Positions 23,948 to 32,897 are shown, counted from the first letter of the stretch. The stretch is DNA of 36,140 nucleotides from Candidatus Saccharimonadia bacterium (GCA_023263015.1 JALQXV010000087.1:1-36140), one strand, 5' to 3'. Notes: generated from the sequence alone by a model not told the origin. Made by a program: numbers and translations.

Positions 23948-25530
23948 GAACTCATCCTCATTACTTCAATTTTATTCGCTTCGATTTGCTTGATAATTAT
24001 TTCGTTCCTTGGGTCGTTGCTCGGCAAGTCGAGCCGTATATAAAATACGTACAACCCAAGCTTTACACGACTTGGGCGCGATTCGATTTGCGAAAGATTT
24101 ATGCCGTGCTGCTTAAAAATGGTCAGTAGATCATGCAGTAACCCAGGTTGATCCGAACTTGGCATTAATGCCAAGAAGACAAATGGCAACACAACTGCCT
24201 TAGGTTCTTTGGCAACGACAAAAAAGCGGGTCTGATTACCGGCTTCATCTTCGATACTTCGTTCAATTGTTTTTAGCTTATACATATCAGCAGCAAACTG
24301 AGGTCCGATCGCAAGCGCTTGCATATCTTTTTGGTCGCTAATAATTTGCATGGCGGCTGCAGTACTGGTGGTTGGCACAAGCTCGGCTTGCGGGAAGTGC
24401 TCACGTAAATATCGTCGCGATTGTCCAAGTGCCTGCGGGTGTGAATAGACCGTTTTAATAGTTGCTGGATCGATACTTTCTTCCAGACCACAGAGACTAT
24501 GGTGAATGTCCAGCGTTAGTTCATCGGTTACAATAAGCGCTTGCTGATGCAAGGTGTCCAATGTCTCAATAACCACTCCCTGAATTGAATTCTCAAATGG
24601 AACAATGGCCTGTTCTGCGGATCCATTGGCAACATTTAATAATGCTTCTTGGATTGTTTTAGCATAACTTGGTGTGTCACCAGCTAAGTACTGTCGTGAT
24701 GCTTGATCGCTATATGTACCCGCTGGGCCAAGGGTGATTGTCTGGCTACTATTTACGACATCTTGCTTAACCGGATTAGCCACAATAGCTTCAGGTACGC
24801 GCCATAGGTTAGCCGCCTTGTTAAAGGTTTGCTTGAATGACTCTTCATCCTTATTAAGAACGGCATCGGCTAATAGTTTCGTATTGGCTTGGTGTTGTTC
24901 AAGAACCGTTTTAAAGTGTTCATTTTCAAACTGTAACTCTGCCCAGAGCTCAGGCTTTTGGCTCATAATACGCTCAATTGCGTAACGATTAAGTCGGAAC
25001 GTGACTGAGGCAAAGTTATAGAACTGTTCTCTGCTGTATCCAGATTGTTCCAACGACATGCTAAAAGCGATTGAATTGAATTGAGACAAACACTGGATCA
25101 ATGACATGAGTTCGTCGTGCTCTTTAGGGTTTGATAGCGTTATGTTGGCCCCTAGCTTTTCAAAGCGGCTACGAATATGTTGAGCAATTTTGTGTTCTGT
25201 TTCGCCAGCAATAATGACATTCTGACTCGTTAGAGTTGTAATGTCCGGTCCGTACATTGGATGTACATACAAAATTGGTAAATTCAGCGAGGTCAGCTTA
25301 GCGCCATGACCCATATAAGACCACAAGACAACTAGCAGCTTATCCGTTAGACCATCGAGGCGCCTAATAATGTCGTCACTACTGCTCGGAGGTGTTGCAA
25401 TAACTATACAGTCCGCATCAGCAAGTTCGGTCTCTCCGCCCTCTCGGCCAACGTACGAAATATCTGCGCCACTAACAGTACGGGCAAACGATTTACCCAT
25501 GCCACCTTTACCAATGATTACTGTTTTCAT
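23944..25530 (-). CDS. TyrA-PheA fusion: prephenate dehydrogenase + prephenate dehydratase + ACT
   Basis: A 528-residue fusion. Residues 1-255 resemble the prephenate dehydrogenase part of E. coli TyrA: NAD motif GKGGMGKSF (7-15), VHPMYGPD with His90, and the helical FRLNRYAIERI. Residues 266-440 are prephenate dehydratase: LGPAGTYSDQAS, PFENSIQG, and the catalytic NQTRF at 432-436. Residues 450-528 are an ACT domain with ESRPSR (483-488), the phenylalanine-sensing motif. One chain therefore holds both branches from prephenate, to hydroxyphenylpyruvate and to phenylpyruvate. TATAAT at 25545-25540 is nine bases before the ATG, so the operon is probably leaderless. Confidence 0.93.
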   Translation of the reverse strand: MKTVIIGKGGMGKSFARTVSGADISYVGREGGETELADADCIVIATPPSSSDDIIRRLDGLTDKLLVVLWSYMGHGAKLTSLNLPILYVHPMYGPDITTLTSQNVIIAGETEHKIAQHIRSRFEKLGANITLSNPKEHDELMSLIQCLSQFNSIAFSMSLEQSGYSREQFYNFASVTFRLNRYAIERIMSQKPELWAELQFENEHFKTVLEQHQANTKLLADAVLNKDEESFKQTFNKAANLWRVPEAIVANPVKQDVVNSSQTITLGPAGTYSDQASRQYLAGDTPSYAKTIQEALLNVANGSAEQAIVPFENSIQGVVIETLDTLHQQALIVTDELTLDIHHSLCGLEESIDPATIKTVYSHPQALGQSRRYLREHFPQAELVPTTSTAAAMQIISDQKDMQALAIGPQFAADMYKLKTIERSIEDEAGNQTRFFVVAKEPKAVVLPFVFLALMPSSDQPGLLHDLLTIFKQHGINLSQIESRPSRVKLGLYVFYIRLDLPSNDPRNEIIIKQIEANKIEVMRMSS

Positions 25531-25572
25531 ATTGTAATCATTATAGCTAACTATAGTTGGATATCTAAAAAG

Positions 25573-27630
25573 CTAGTCCGTGCGAGCATCTTGGTTCAAA
25601 AGTTTGGCGCGCATATTTGCAAAGCGTTTTTGCATATCCTGAGCTTCTTGCTCTGGAGATTTTTGCTTAGGCTGCTGATTATTATTCTTTTGACCGCCAT
25701 TATTTCCGCCAGATTTTCCGCCGCCAACAACGTTAACAACAGGGATAACAATTGGGGCACGGCCAGTCTTTTCGTACAAGAAATGCGTAACGTGTTCTTT
25801 GAGTTCGACTTTAAAACGATCAAGTTCAACACGCTTAAAGCGTTGCGCAACGGCACGTTTAAGTTCTGCACGGAATAAGCCCATAAGCTCTTCCTGATCT
25901 TTCATGTAAATGAAACCACGGCTAATAATGTCGGGGCTTGTCATGAGCTGGCCTGAACGCTTATCAACAGTTAGCACAACTGCCACAAGACCTTCGTTGC
26001 TAAGCATTAAACGATCTTTAACAACTACGTTACTAACTGTGGCACCAGTTTGGTCAACTAGAATTGTGCCGTGAGGAACTTTACCAATGATCTCCATCTT
26101 GTCAGGGGTAAAGGCAATAATATCACCGTTATCGGCGTTAACCGTATTCTTACGAGGTATCCCCTCTTCAACCGCGATCTCGATATGTTGACGCTTTGAA
26201 GTGTAGTCACCCATAACCGGTACGAAGAATTTTGGCTTAGTCATGCTAATCATATCTTTGTATTCGTCAACGCTAGCGTGACCTGAAACGTGCAACGGAC
26301 CATGCCCATCTAGCTCACGATTAATGTGCTGGAAGACATGAACATTTTTGCGGTGCAGATCATCTACCATTGAGCGTACTTTCGCGTCGTTACCAGAATA
26401 TGGGATTGGCGTGCTCGACAGAATCACTGTGTCCTGTTCTTTAAGCTTAACGTGACGGTGCTCACCGTTACTCATACGTTGCAAGGCTGAGCTTGGCTCA
26501 CCCTGCGAACCAGTACAGACAATAACAAGGTCTTCGTCTTTCATGCCACCAATATTTGCAATCGGTACAAAGGTACCTTTTGGTATGCGAACAAAACCAT
26601 TGCGCACGGCCATTTCAAGTGTACTCACCATTGAACGACCATCCATAACGATCTTTTTGTTATGGTGTACTGCGGCATTGATAATCATTTGTACACGGTT
26701 CATGTTGGTACTAAACAGACCTACAAAAATACGACCTGGTGCGTTATCCATAATGTCGATAAAGGTTTGTTCAATGGTTGACTCACTTGGAGTTCGTCCA
26801 GGACGTTCAGTTGTAGTACTCTCCGATAGAAGCGCCAGAACTCCTTCGTTGCCTAGTTCAATAAGACGCTCTGTATCGGTACGCTCATGATCAAGTGGGT
26901 TTGGGTCTAAACGGAAGTCACCAGTGTTAATAATACGTCCAACTGGAGTATCAAGGACAATACAGGTACTACCAGGGATTGAGTGCGTTACGCGTACAAA
27001 CTCGAGGAAGAATTCGCCAATCTTGAGTCGTTCATGAGTATTTTCGTTCATGATAACGGTTTTGAGCTCAAAGCCTTCTGGCATAGGTAAACCAAAGTTT
27101 TCAAAAATTTCTTCGACACGACCTACACTAAATCGACTGCCGTAAACTGGCGCCGGAAATAGTGGCAAGATATGAGGCAAACCACCAATGTGGTCAAGGT
27201 GTCCGTGCGTAATAATGTAACCTTTTAACTTGTGCTTCACAGACTCTAGGTATGCCATATCAGCGATACCGTAGTTAATACCAGGCAGATCAACACCTAA
27301 GTCAGAACCGCAGTCCATAATAACGACGTCATTTTTGTACTCAACAAGAATAGTATTCTTTGAACCGCCACCGTCAAAACCACCTAAACCAATAATCTTA
27401 AGGCGTGGGCTATCATCTATAAAGTTAGCTCGTACGTTTTTGTCAGTGCTTACAACACTTTCAGCCGTAAGGTACTGGCTTGCAATACGCTGTGCGTCTT
27501 CGTTGGCACGCTTCTGAGCGCGAATTGCCGCACCGCGGCTAGCTCGACTTGGGCCGTTATTTGATTTCTGATTTCCGCCGTTGTTATTGTTATTTTGCTT
27601 TGGCGGTTTTGGTTTAGGATTGTGTACCAT
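25573..27630 (-). CDS. rnj: Ribonuclease J
   Basis: A 685-residue metallo-beta-lactamase/beta-CASP RNase with 5'-exonuclease and endonuclease activity in mRNA decay and rRNA maturation. Metal motif THGHLDHIGGLP near residue 139; beta-CASP region with IVCTGSQGEPSSALQRMS and HVSGHASVDEY. The N-terminal ~45 residues are a basic, Asn/Pro/Lys-rich extension (PKPKPPKQNNNNNGGNQK) and the C-terminus has a second Asn/Gln/Gly/Lys-rich stretch; both look disordered and could bind RNA. AAGGAG lies about 9 bases before the ATG. A near-palindrome (27679-27694) lies in the promoter region. Confidence 0.96.
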   Translation of the reverse strand: MVHNPKPKPPKQNNNNNGGNQKSNNGPSRASRGAAIRAQKRANEDAQRIASQYLTAESVVSTDKNVRANFIDDSPRLKIIGLGGFDGGGSKNTILVEYKNDVVIMDCGSDLGVDLPGINYGIADMAYLESVKHKLKGYIITHGHLDHIGGLPHILPLFPAPVYGSRFSVGRVEEIFENFGLPMPEGFELKTVIMNENTHERLKIGEFFLEFVRVTHSIPGSTCIVLDTPVGRIINTGDFRLDPNPLDHERTDTERLIELGNEGVLALLSESTTTERPGRTPSESTIEQTFIDIMDNAPGRIFVGLFSTNMNRVQMIINAAVHHNKKIVMDGRSMVSTLEMAVRNGFVRIPKGTFVPIANIGGMKDEDLVIVCTGSQGEPSSALQRMSNGEHRHVKLKEQDTVILSSTPIPYSGNDAKVRSMVDDLHRKNVHVFQHINRELDGHGPLHVSGHASVDEYKDMISMTKPKFFVPVMGDYTSKRQHIEIAVEEGIPRKNTVNADNGDIIAFTPDKMEIIGKVPHGTILVDQTGATVSNVVVKDRLMLSNEGLVAVVLTVDKRSGQLMTSPDIISRGFIYMKDQEELMGLFRAELKRAVAQRFKRVELDRFKVELKEHVTHFLYEKTGRAPIVIPVVNVVGGGKSGGNNGGQKNNNQQPKQKSPEQEAQDMQKRFANMRAKLLNQDARTD

Positions 27631-27740
27631 TGGTTGATACTCCTTCGGTTATGTTATTAATAGTTTTCAATCGAATATAGTTTGTTAATAAACTGAGATT
27701 TCATAATTATTTAATCTATCTTAGTCTGGTGATTGTTCCG

Positions 27741-28325
27741 CTATGCGGTCTTTAGCTGCGTCATCACTGATGGCACGCCAGCAAAATCGTCTAGCAGAGT
27801 CTGCTTGAGATCCCTGTTATAAATTGCTGCTGCCGGATGATACAACGGCATGATGACCAGTTTTGTGTCGCCAAAGACGACTCGTTTAGGCTGGCCATGG
27901 GCTAGGCTAATCTTAGCATTGGGCAAAAAATACTCCATGCTATGGCGACCAAGGGTCACAATTAGCTTAGGCTTGATGATCTGCAATTCGCGGACCAAAA
28001 ACGGCCAAAAAGCACGCTTTTCTTCCGGTTTCGGGTCACGATTGCTTGGCGGACGGTACTTCACAATGTTCGTAATATAGATGTCACTCCTGACAAGTTT
28101 GGCTTCGGCAAGCATCTCATCAAGAAACTTACCCGCTGCCCCAACAAATGGAATACCTTGAAGATCTTCGTTTTTGCCAGGCGCTTCGCCAATAAAGACA
28201 ATGTCGGCGTTAGAGTTGCCATGCCCCATTACGAGTTGTGTGGCCGTCTCGGCCAACTCTGGACAGGTATTCGCTTTTAGAATATCTGCCTTAAGCTGGT
28301 CGAGTGCGGCCAACGTATCGCTCAT
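27741..28325 (-). CDS. udg: Uracil-DNA glycosylase, family 4-like, without iron-sulfur ligands
   Basis: A 194-residue glycosylase that removes uracil from DNA. Motif A GEAPGKNED (46-54), GIPFVGAAGKFLDEML and the late motif YHPAAAIYN (162-170) are those of family 4. Family 4 enzymes hold a 4Fe-4S cluster by four cysteines; here only Cys21 remains. The position in KCRPP is Tyr90, the one in the PEExxxC helix is Phe106, and the first Cys of the CxxC pair is missing. The ATG overlaps the stop of the upstream gene (ATGA, 28325-28322). Confidence 0.9.
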   Translation of the reverse strand: MSDTLAALDQLKADILKANTCPELAETATQLVMGHGNSNADIVFIGEAPGKNEDLQGIPFVGAAGKFLDEMLAEAKLVRSDIYITNIVKYRPPSNRDPKPEEKRAFWPFLVRELQIIKPKLIVTLGRHSMEYFLPNAKISLAHGQPKRVVFGDTKLVIMPLYHPAAAIYNRDLKQTLLDDFAGVPSVMTQLKTA

Positions 28326-28519
28326 TTTTTAAGTTGCAACCTCATTGCATTCACAAGGTTTACGACCGCTCCGATAAATAGAATAACGGTCAGTGCGTAG
28401 ATAAACATATTCGCGGTATCAAGCGCGACTGAACCTACAAAATACACCGCAATAAGTTCCACCAAACCAAAGACAAGGTAACCTTGCTTGGTCTTGTGAA
28501 ATTCATGCACCTTATTCAT
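28322..28519 (-). CDS. Small two-pass membrane protein
   Basis: A 65-residue protein with two hydrophobic helices (about 14-33 and 37-60), a charged N-terminus MNKVHEFHKTKQG and a basic end. It starts three bases after the pnp stop and overlaps udg by ATGA, so it is co-translated within the pnp operon. No family recognised. The pairing with a nuclease and a DNA repair enzyme gives no clear functional hint. Confidence 0.75.
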   Translation of the reverse strand: MNKVHEFHKTKQGYLVFGLVELIAVYFVGSVALDTANMFIYALTVILFIGAVVNLVNAMRLQLKK

Positions 28520-28522
28520 TAA

Positions 28523-30655
28523 TTAGTCTTTCTGATCTCGCTTGGCTGCTTTGATACTTAACTGCAAACGACCGCGATCATCAATCGCAACGAGCTTAAC
28601 AGTAACTTTATCGCCTTCTTTAACAACATCAGTTGTCTTTTCAACGCGGTCTTCGCTAAGTTCACTAATGTGCACTAATCCTTCTTTACCAGGCAAAATT
28701 TCTACAAACGCTCCAAAATCGAGCGTGCTAACAACACGGCAATTTTCGTAGATCTTCCCTACTTCTGGGTCGTCAGTAATTTGTCTGATCCACTGAATTG
28801 CTCCATCAATGCTGCGCTTGTCAGGGCTGGCAATCATTACCGTACCATCATCTTTAATATCAATTTCAGCACCGGTATCCGCAATAATCTTATTGATCAT
28901 TTCACCACCCTTACCAATAACGTCGCGAATCTTATCTGGGTTAATAGTGATTGATTCGACGCGTGGAGCGTATGGACTAAGTTCTTCATTAGGGCGACCA
29001 ATGGTAGTTAGCATGTGCTCAAGAATATGTGCTCGACCTGATTTACCTTGCATTAGCGCTTCTTTAAGCACATCAACAGGTAAACCGTGAACTTTCATAT
29101 CCATCTGCAAGGCAGTAATACCCTTTGCAGTACCAGTAACCTTAAAGTCCATATCGCCAGCAAAGTCTTCGGCATCCGCAATGTCACTCAAAATAACTGG
29201 TCGAGTACCGTCCATCATGAGGCCCATTGCAATACCGCTTACTGGAGCTTTGAGTGGAACACCTGCATCCATAAGCGCTAGAACTGCCGAACAAGTAGCC
29301 GCCATACTAGTGCTACCATTCTGGCTCATAATTTCGGTAACTGAACGAATTGCATACGGGAACTCAGCTTCAGTTGGTAATACTGGCTCAACCGCACGTT
29401 CTGCAAGGTATCCATGACCAATTTCTCGGCGACCAGGGCTACCAAGACGTTTCACTTCCCCAACCGTATAACCAGGAGCATTGTAGTGGTGCATGTAACG
29501 ACGCTCAGTTTCTCGTTCCATTGTATCTACGAGCTGCGCATAGCTGAGTGGCGCCAAGGTTACTACGTTAAGTGCCTGTGTCATACCACGAGTAAATAAA
29601 CTTGAACCATGTGTCCGCGGCAAAATACCAGTCTCACTTGATAAAGTGCGAATTTCAGTTGTGCCACGACCATCTGGGCGGATGCCGGCTTCGATGATTC
29701 CTTTTCGAACATCTTTATGGAGCGCTGACGTAAACGCATCATCGTACTCGCGCCGCACATCGGCAAATTCTTCACCAATTTCTGCAGCAAAGTAGACTTC
29801 CATCTCGTCACGAAGGTCACGAACCATTTCGTTGCGTTCTGGATATGGTTTACGGAGTACTTCGCCAAGCTTGCCGTCTACCCATGCATCAACACGTTCT
29901 TGGATGCTTGTATCAGGTAATAATACGGTGAACTCTTGTCGTTCAATACCTAGTTTTTCAATAAGTTCATTTTGCAGATCAATAGCTGGCTGAATCTCTT
30001 CATACGCAAAGCCGAGTGCATCAGCAACCTGTTCCTCGGTAACTTCGTTAGCGCCAGCCTCAACCATCATAATTCCGTCGGCGGTACCAGCGACAACAAG
30101 GTCTAGCTTACCGTTATGAAGCTCTTCTGGCTTCATAAACGCTTTAAAGCTGCCGTGTTCATCCATACCAATACGCAAACCTGCCACAGGGCCGTCAAAC
30201 GGTGCTCCGGTTAGCATAAATGCCGTGCTCATGGCGACCATCGCTACCATGTCAGGACGGAACTCTGGATCCATACTTAGAACTGTTGCAACACCCTGAA
30301 CTTCTCGTCGGTAACCTTTTGGCCATAGCGGACGAATTGGACGATCAATTAAACGACCGATTAAAATGGCGTCGTCACTTGGGCGCCCTTCTCTTTTAAT
30401 AAAACGGCTGCCGCTGATTTTACCAGCTGCATACATTTTTTCCTCATAGTCGATACTGAGCGGAAAGTAATCAAAGCCTTCAAGCTCTTTTGAACCGACC
30501 ATAGCGGTGCCAAGCACGACAGTCTCGCCGTACTTAACAATTACGCTGGCGCTACTACGAAAGCCAACGCGCCCGACTTCTAGGGTTAATGTACGACCAC
30601 AAAATTCAGTGCTAACACTGATGATGTCTTTGCCGAACGGATTAATAGTACTCAT
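28523..30655 (-). CDS. pnp: Polynucleotide phosphorylase
   Basis: A 710-residue 3'-5' exoribonuclease/polymerase using phosphate. Two RNase PH domains (catalytic region VSGIAMGLM, SDIADAEDFAGDMDFKV in the second) flank an alpha-helical domain, followed by a KH domain (IGKGGEMINKI near residue 560) and an S1 domain (GKIYENCRVVSTLDFGAF ... LQLSIKAAKRD). Full family length. AAAGGAT lies before the ATG, directly next to a long leader hairpin. It follows rpsO, the order also seen in E. coli. Confidence 0.97.
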   Translation of the reverse strand: MSTINPFGKDIISVSTEFCGRTLTLEVGRVGFRSSASVIVKYGETVVLGTAMVGSKELEGFDYFPLSIDYEEKMYAAGKISGSRFIKREGRPSDDAILIGRLIDRPIRPLWPKGYRREVQGVATVLSMDPEFRPDMVAMVAMSTAFMLTGAPFDGPVAGLRIGMDEHGSFKAFMKPEELHNGKLDLVVAGTADGIMMVEAGANEVTEEQVADALGFAYEEIQPAIDLQNELIEKLGIERQEFTVLLPDTSIQERVDAWVDGKLGEVLRKPYPERNEMVRDLRDEMEVYFAAEIGEEFADVRREYDDAFTSALHKDVRKGIIEAGIRPDGRGTTEIRTLSSETGILPRTHGSSLFTRGMTQALNVVTLAPLSYAQLVDTMERETERRYMHHYNAPGYTVGEVKRLGSPGRREIGHGYLAERAVEPVLPTEAEFPYAIRSVTEIMSQNGSTSMAATCSAVLALMDAGVPLKAPVSGIAMGLMMDGTRPVILSDIADAEDFAGDMDFKVTGTAKGITALQMDMKVHGLPVDVLKEALMQGKSGRAHILEHMLTTIGRPNEELSPYAPRVESITINPDKIRDVIGKGGEMINKIIADTGAEIDIKDDGTVMIASPDKRSIDGAIQWIRQITDDPEVGKIYENCRVVSTLDFGAFVEILPGKEGLVHISELSEDRVEKTTDVVKEGDKVTVKLVAIDDRGRLQLSIKAAKRDQKD

Positions 30656-30673
30656 GCAGGATTATCCTTTCTG

Positions 30674-30724
30674 CTCGTCGTCTCGATTCAGATATACGAA
30701 GTATAGCTGTGTCGATACGACGAG
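30674..30724 (-). promoter_or_regulatory. Long imperfect hairpin in the pnp leader
   Basis: Outer stem CTCGTCGT (30674-30681) with ACGACGAG (30717-30724), middle pairs of 30683-30687 with 30711-30715, inner stem CAG-A-TATAC with GTATA-G-CTG around a GAA loop (30689-30709): about 21 pairs with three mismatches. A TATAAT -10 (30759-30754) lies upstream, so the hairpin is inside a ~90-base leader and ends next to the AAAGGAT ribosome binding site. Confidence 0.75.
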
Positions 30725-30816
30725 TACGTGCTTATGGTTTATCGGTACTTCTTATTATAGTACGTTACCGTGAAATACCTCGATGGAAACGTGCCTAGAC
30801 ATGTAGCTTCTAGATT

Positions 30817-30840
30817 GTATACACCATATGTGGTGTATAC
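30817..30840 (-). repeat. Perfect 10-bp hairpin after rpsO
   Basis: Plus-strand arms GTATACACCA (30817-30826) and TGGTGTATAC (30831-30840) with a 4-base loop, 18 bases after the rpsO stop on the transcript. No U-run follows, so it is a poor intrinsic terminator and may be a 3'-end stabiliser, an RNase III site or an operator. Confidence 0.7.
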
Positions 30841-30858
30841 TGTCCAGCTTCTAATGAA

Positions 30859-31125
30859 TTAGCGACGGATACCGAGCTTTTTAATGAGCTCAAGATATGC
30901 TTGGCTATCTTTTTCAGCGATGTATTTAAGTAAACGCTTACGCTTTCCTACCATCTGCAAAAGTCCACGGCGTGCCATGTGATCTTTTTTATTGATCTTT
31001 AGGTGCTCAGTGAGCTCCTGAATACGAGCAGTTAGAATGCCCACTTGAGCAGCTGGATTACCGCTGTCTTTGTCATTGGTTGCTAAATCGGCAACGATTG
31101 CCTTCTTCTTCTCTGTTGTAATCAT
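30859..31125 (-). CDS. rpsO: 30S ribosomal protein S15
   Basis: An 88-residue S15: MITTEKKKAIVADLATND, AAQVGILTARIQELTEHLK, KKDHMARRGLLQMVGKRKRLLKYI, ending ELIKKLGIRR. It binds 16S rRNA helix 22 early in 30S assembly. Normal length (89 in E. coli). The ATG at 31125 is chosen over one at 31143 because the S15 fold starts there and a promoter with proper spacing ends eight bases before it; no ribosome binding site exists. Confidence 0.97.
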   Translation of the reverse strand: MITTEKKKAIVADLATNDKDSGNPAAQVGILTARIQELTEHLKINKKDHMARRGLLQMVGKRKRLLKYIAEKDSQAYLELIKKLGIRR

Positions 31126-31133
31126 TGAGAAAT

Positions 31134-31162
31134 ATTTTAGCACATCTGTTACGGTTACGCAA
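31134..31162 (-). promoter_or_regulatory. Leaderless promoter of rpsO
   Basis: Minus strand TTGCGT (31162-31157), 17-base spacer, TAAAAT (31139-31134), then eight bases to the ATG at 31125. Confidence 0.65.
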
Positions 31163-31195
31163 ATATCCTACTCGGCTAAAAACACCGTGTATTGC

Positions 31196-32851
31196 CTACT
31201 GCCCGATTCTAACTTCGGCACCATGTAGCTTATCTGCAAAATATGAGTCATGCGATACATATATAACTGCGCCATTGTATTGCTGCAGAGCATTTTCTAG
31301 TTCTTCAATGCTCGGTAAATCAAGGTGATTAGTTGGTTCGTCCAAGATCAGAATTTGTGGATCATCTGCCAACATCTTTATAAGTTGATACCGTGCCTTT
31401 TGACCGCCAGATAACCGATCAAGCGTAATCTCACCGTCGCTCATTGGGTTAAATAGATAATCACTCATCAACTGACGAATGCGAGTATCATTCGCTTTTA
31501 CACCCTTATCAAGCAATACCTGTTCGATCGCATCATACAACTTAACATCCAGTAAGTGGGCCGAAATCTCTTGTTCATATACTCCAATTTTAAGTTCTTT
31601 TTCGGACATAATATGCCCTGCATATTTAGTAAGTGGCAAGGCCTCGCCTGCTGCTTGCGACAAGACGGCTCTGATAAGCGAAGTCTTGCCAGCTCCATTG
31701 CGACCGTGCAAACGAATGCGCTCTCCCTCGCGCAACTGGAATGAGACGCTATCAAATAGTGGTGCTTCGTAGCCAAGACTTAGCTCATGAGCTTCAATTA
31801 GTAGCCGACTACCCGATTCCTGCTTCGACTTCATACGCACCTTAATATTGCGGGCCTTATGGGCGTCATACGAGCTGGTCAACTTATCGTTTAATCCTTG
31901 CAGAGATTCTTGGTCAATCCAGAATGACGGTTTCTCAAGTTTTTGTAACTCTGCGAGCTCAGCACGAGCTTTTTGTTCAAGACTTTTAAAGCGCTGAATA
32001 GTACCTGGATCGCGCGCCTTCTCTTTCATGCGCTGGAAACGCAGTACGTCAGACTTAAGATTCGTAATACGGCTCTGGGTAACTTCGTACTCATTAACTT
32101 CTGAAACAATCTTATTAGTATTAGTCTTAAGGTATTCATCGTAATTACCAGTAAAACTCAGTGCACGTCCGTCTCGGATCTCAATAATACGATCAACCTC
32201 GCGCAGTACATCTCGATCGTGCGTAATAACCAGTACAGCCGCTTGCTCACGCTTAAACCACTCAATAAATGAATCCTTAGCAACGTAATCCATATGGTTG
32301 GTAGGCTCGTCAATTAGCACCAACTCGGCGTTGGCATGTTGCACTTTAACAAGTTCAACAAATCGTTTCTGACCGCCAGATAGCGTACCAATCGTACCAT
32401 TGATCTGTGCTTCACTTAGCTGGTACTGGCGTAGGCTTTCAGCAATCTCGCCCTCTACTTGGTAGTAGCCAAGCGAAGAAAATTGCTCTAAAGCGTCACC
32501 ATACTTATTCATCTTAGAAACACTATCGCCCATAGTCGCTGGATAGGTGTCAAGGATGTGTTTCAAGCTGGCATAGTGCGGCAAGTCTGCCAGTATATAT
32601 TCAAGAACGGGAGTATCTTCAAACGCTTGATGTTCTTGGCGAGAAGCGATCGTAATTAAGTTCTTGCGAAACTGCACTTCCCCGCTAAAGTCTGTGTCAT
32701 CGCCAGTGAGCATATGAAATAGTGTCGTCTTGCCGGTACCATTGCGACCAATCAGACCAACCTTTTCTTTAGGCTGAAGCTGCATTGAAAGATCCTTATA
32801 CAAAATCTTTGGACCAAACGACTTTTCGTGAATGTTTATATTCGCAATCAT
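31196..32851 (-). CDS. ABC-F family ATPase (ribosome-associated)
   Basis: A 551-residue protein with two ABC ATPase domains and no membrane segments. First domain: GRNGTGKTTL, LSGGQKRFVELVK, LVLIDEPTNHMD. Second: GRNGAGKTSL, LSGGQKARYQLIKML, ILILDEPTNHLD. Between them is a charged helical linker (about 240-320) that in ABC-F proteins reaches into the ribosomal E/P site. Such factors relieve stalled ribosomes or confer antibiotic resistance; the exact subfamily cannot be told here. TACACT (32866-32861) lies nine bases before the ATG and there is no ribosome binding site. Confidence 0.94.
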   Translation of the reverse strand: MIANINIHEKSFGPKILYKDLSMQLQPKEKVGLIGRNGTGKTTLFHMLTGDDTDFSGEVQFRKNLITIASRQEHQAFEDTPVLEYILADLPHYASLKHILDTYPATMGDSVSKMNKYGDALEQFSSLGYYQVEGEIAESLRQYQLSEAQINGTIGTLSGGQKRFVELVKVQHANAELVLIDEPTNHMDYVAKDSFIEWFKREQAAVLVITHDRDVLREVDRIIEIRDGRALSFTGNYDEYLKTNTNKIVSEVNEYEVTQSRITNLKSDVLRFQRMKEKARDPGTIQRFKSLEQKARAELAELQKLEKPSFWIDQESLQGLNDKLTSSYDAHKARNIKVRMKSKQESGSRLLIEAHELSLGYEAPLFDSVSFQLREGERIRLHGRNGAGKTSLIRAVLSQAAGEALPLTKYAGHIMSEKELKIGVYEQEISAHLLDVKLYDAIEQVLLDKGVKANDTRIRQLMSDYLFNPMSDGEITLDRLSGGQKARYQLIKMLADDPQILILDEPTNHLDLPSIEELENALQQYNGAVIYVSHDSYFADKLHGAEVRIGQ

Positions 32852-32897
32852 GTAGATAGTAGTGTATCACTGACCCTACTGCCTTGAACGGTAATGC

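Noticed and set aside
25591..25878. Open frames on both strands in the 3' part of RNase J
   Set aside because: They overlap a well-supported RNase J C-terminus and translate to biased hydrophobic or Asn/Lys sequences caused by its Gly/Asn/Gln-rich tail.
27679..27694. Near-palindrome AGTTTGTTAATAAACT upstream of RNase J
   Set aside because: AT-rich with a mismatch; could be chance. Not listed as a regulatory site.
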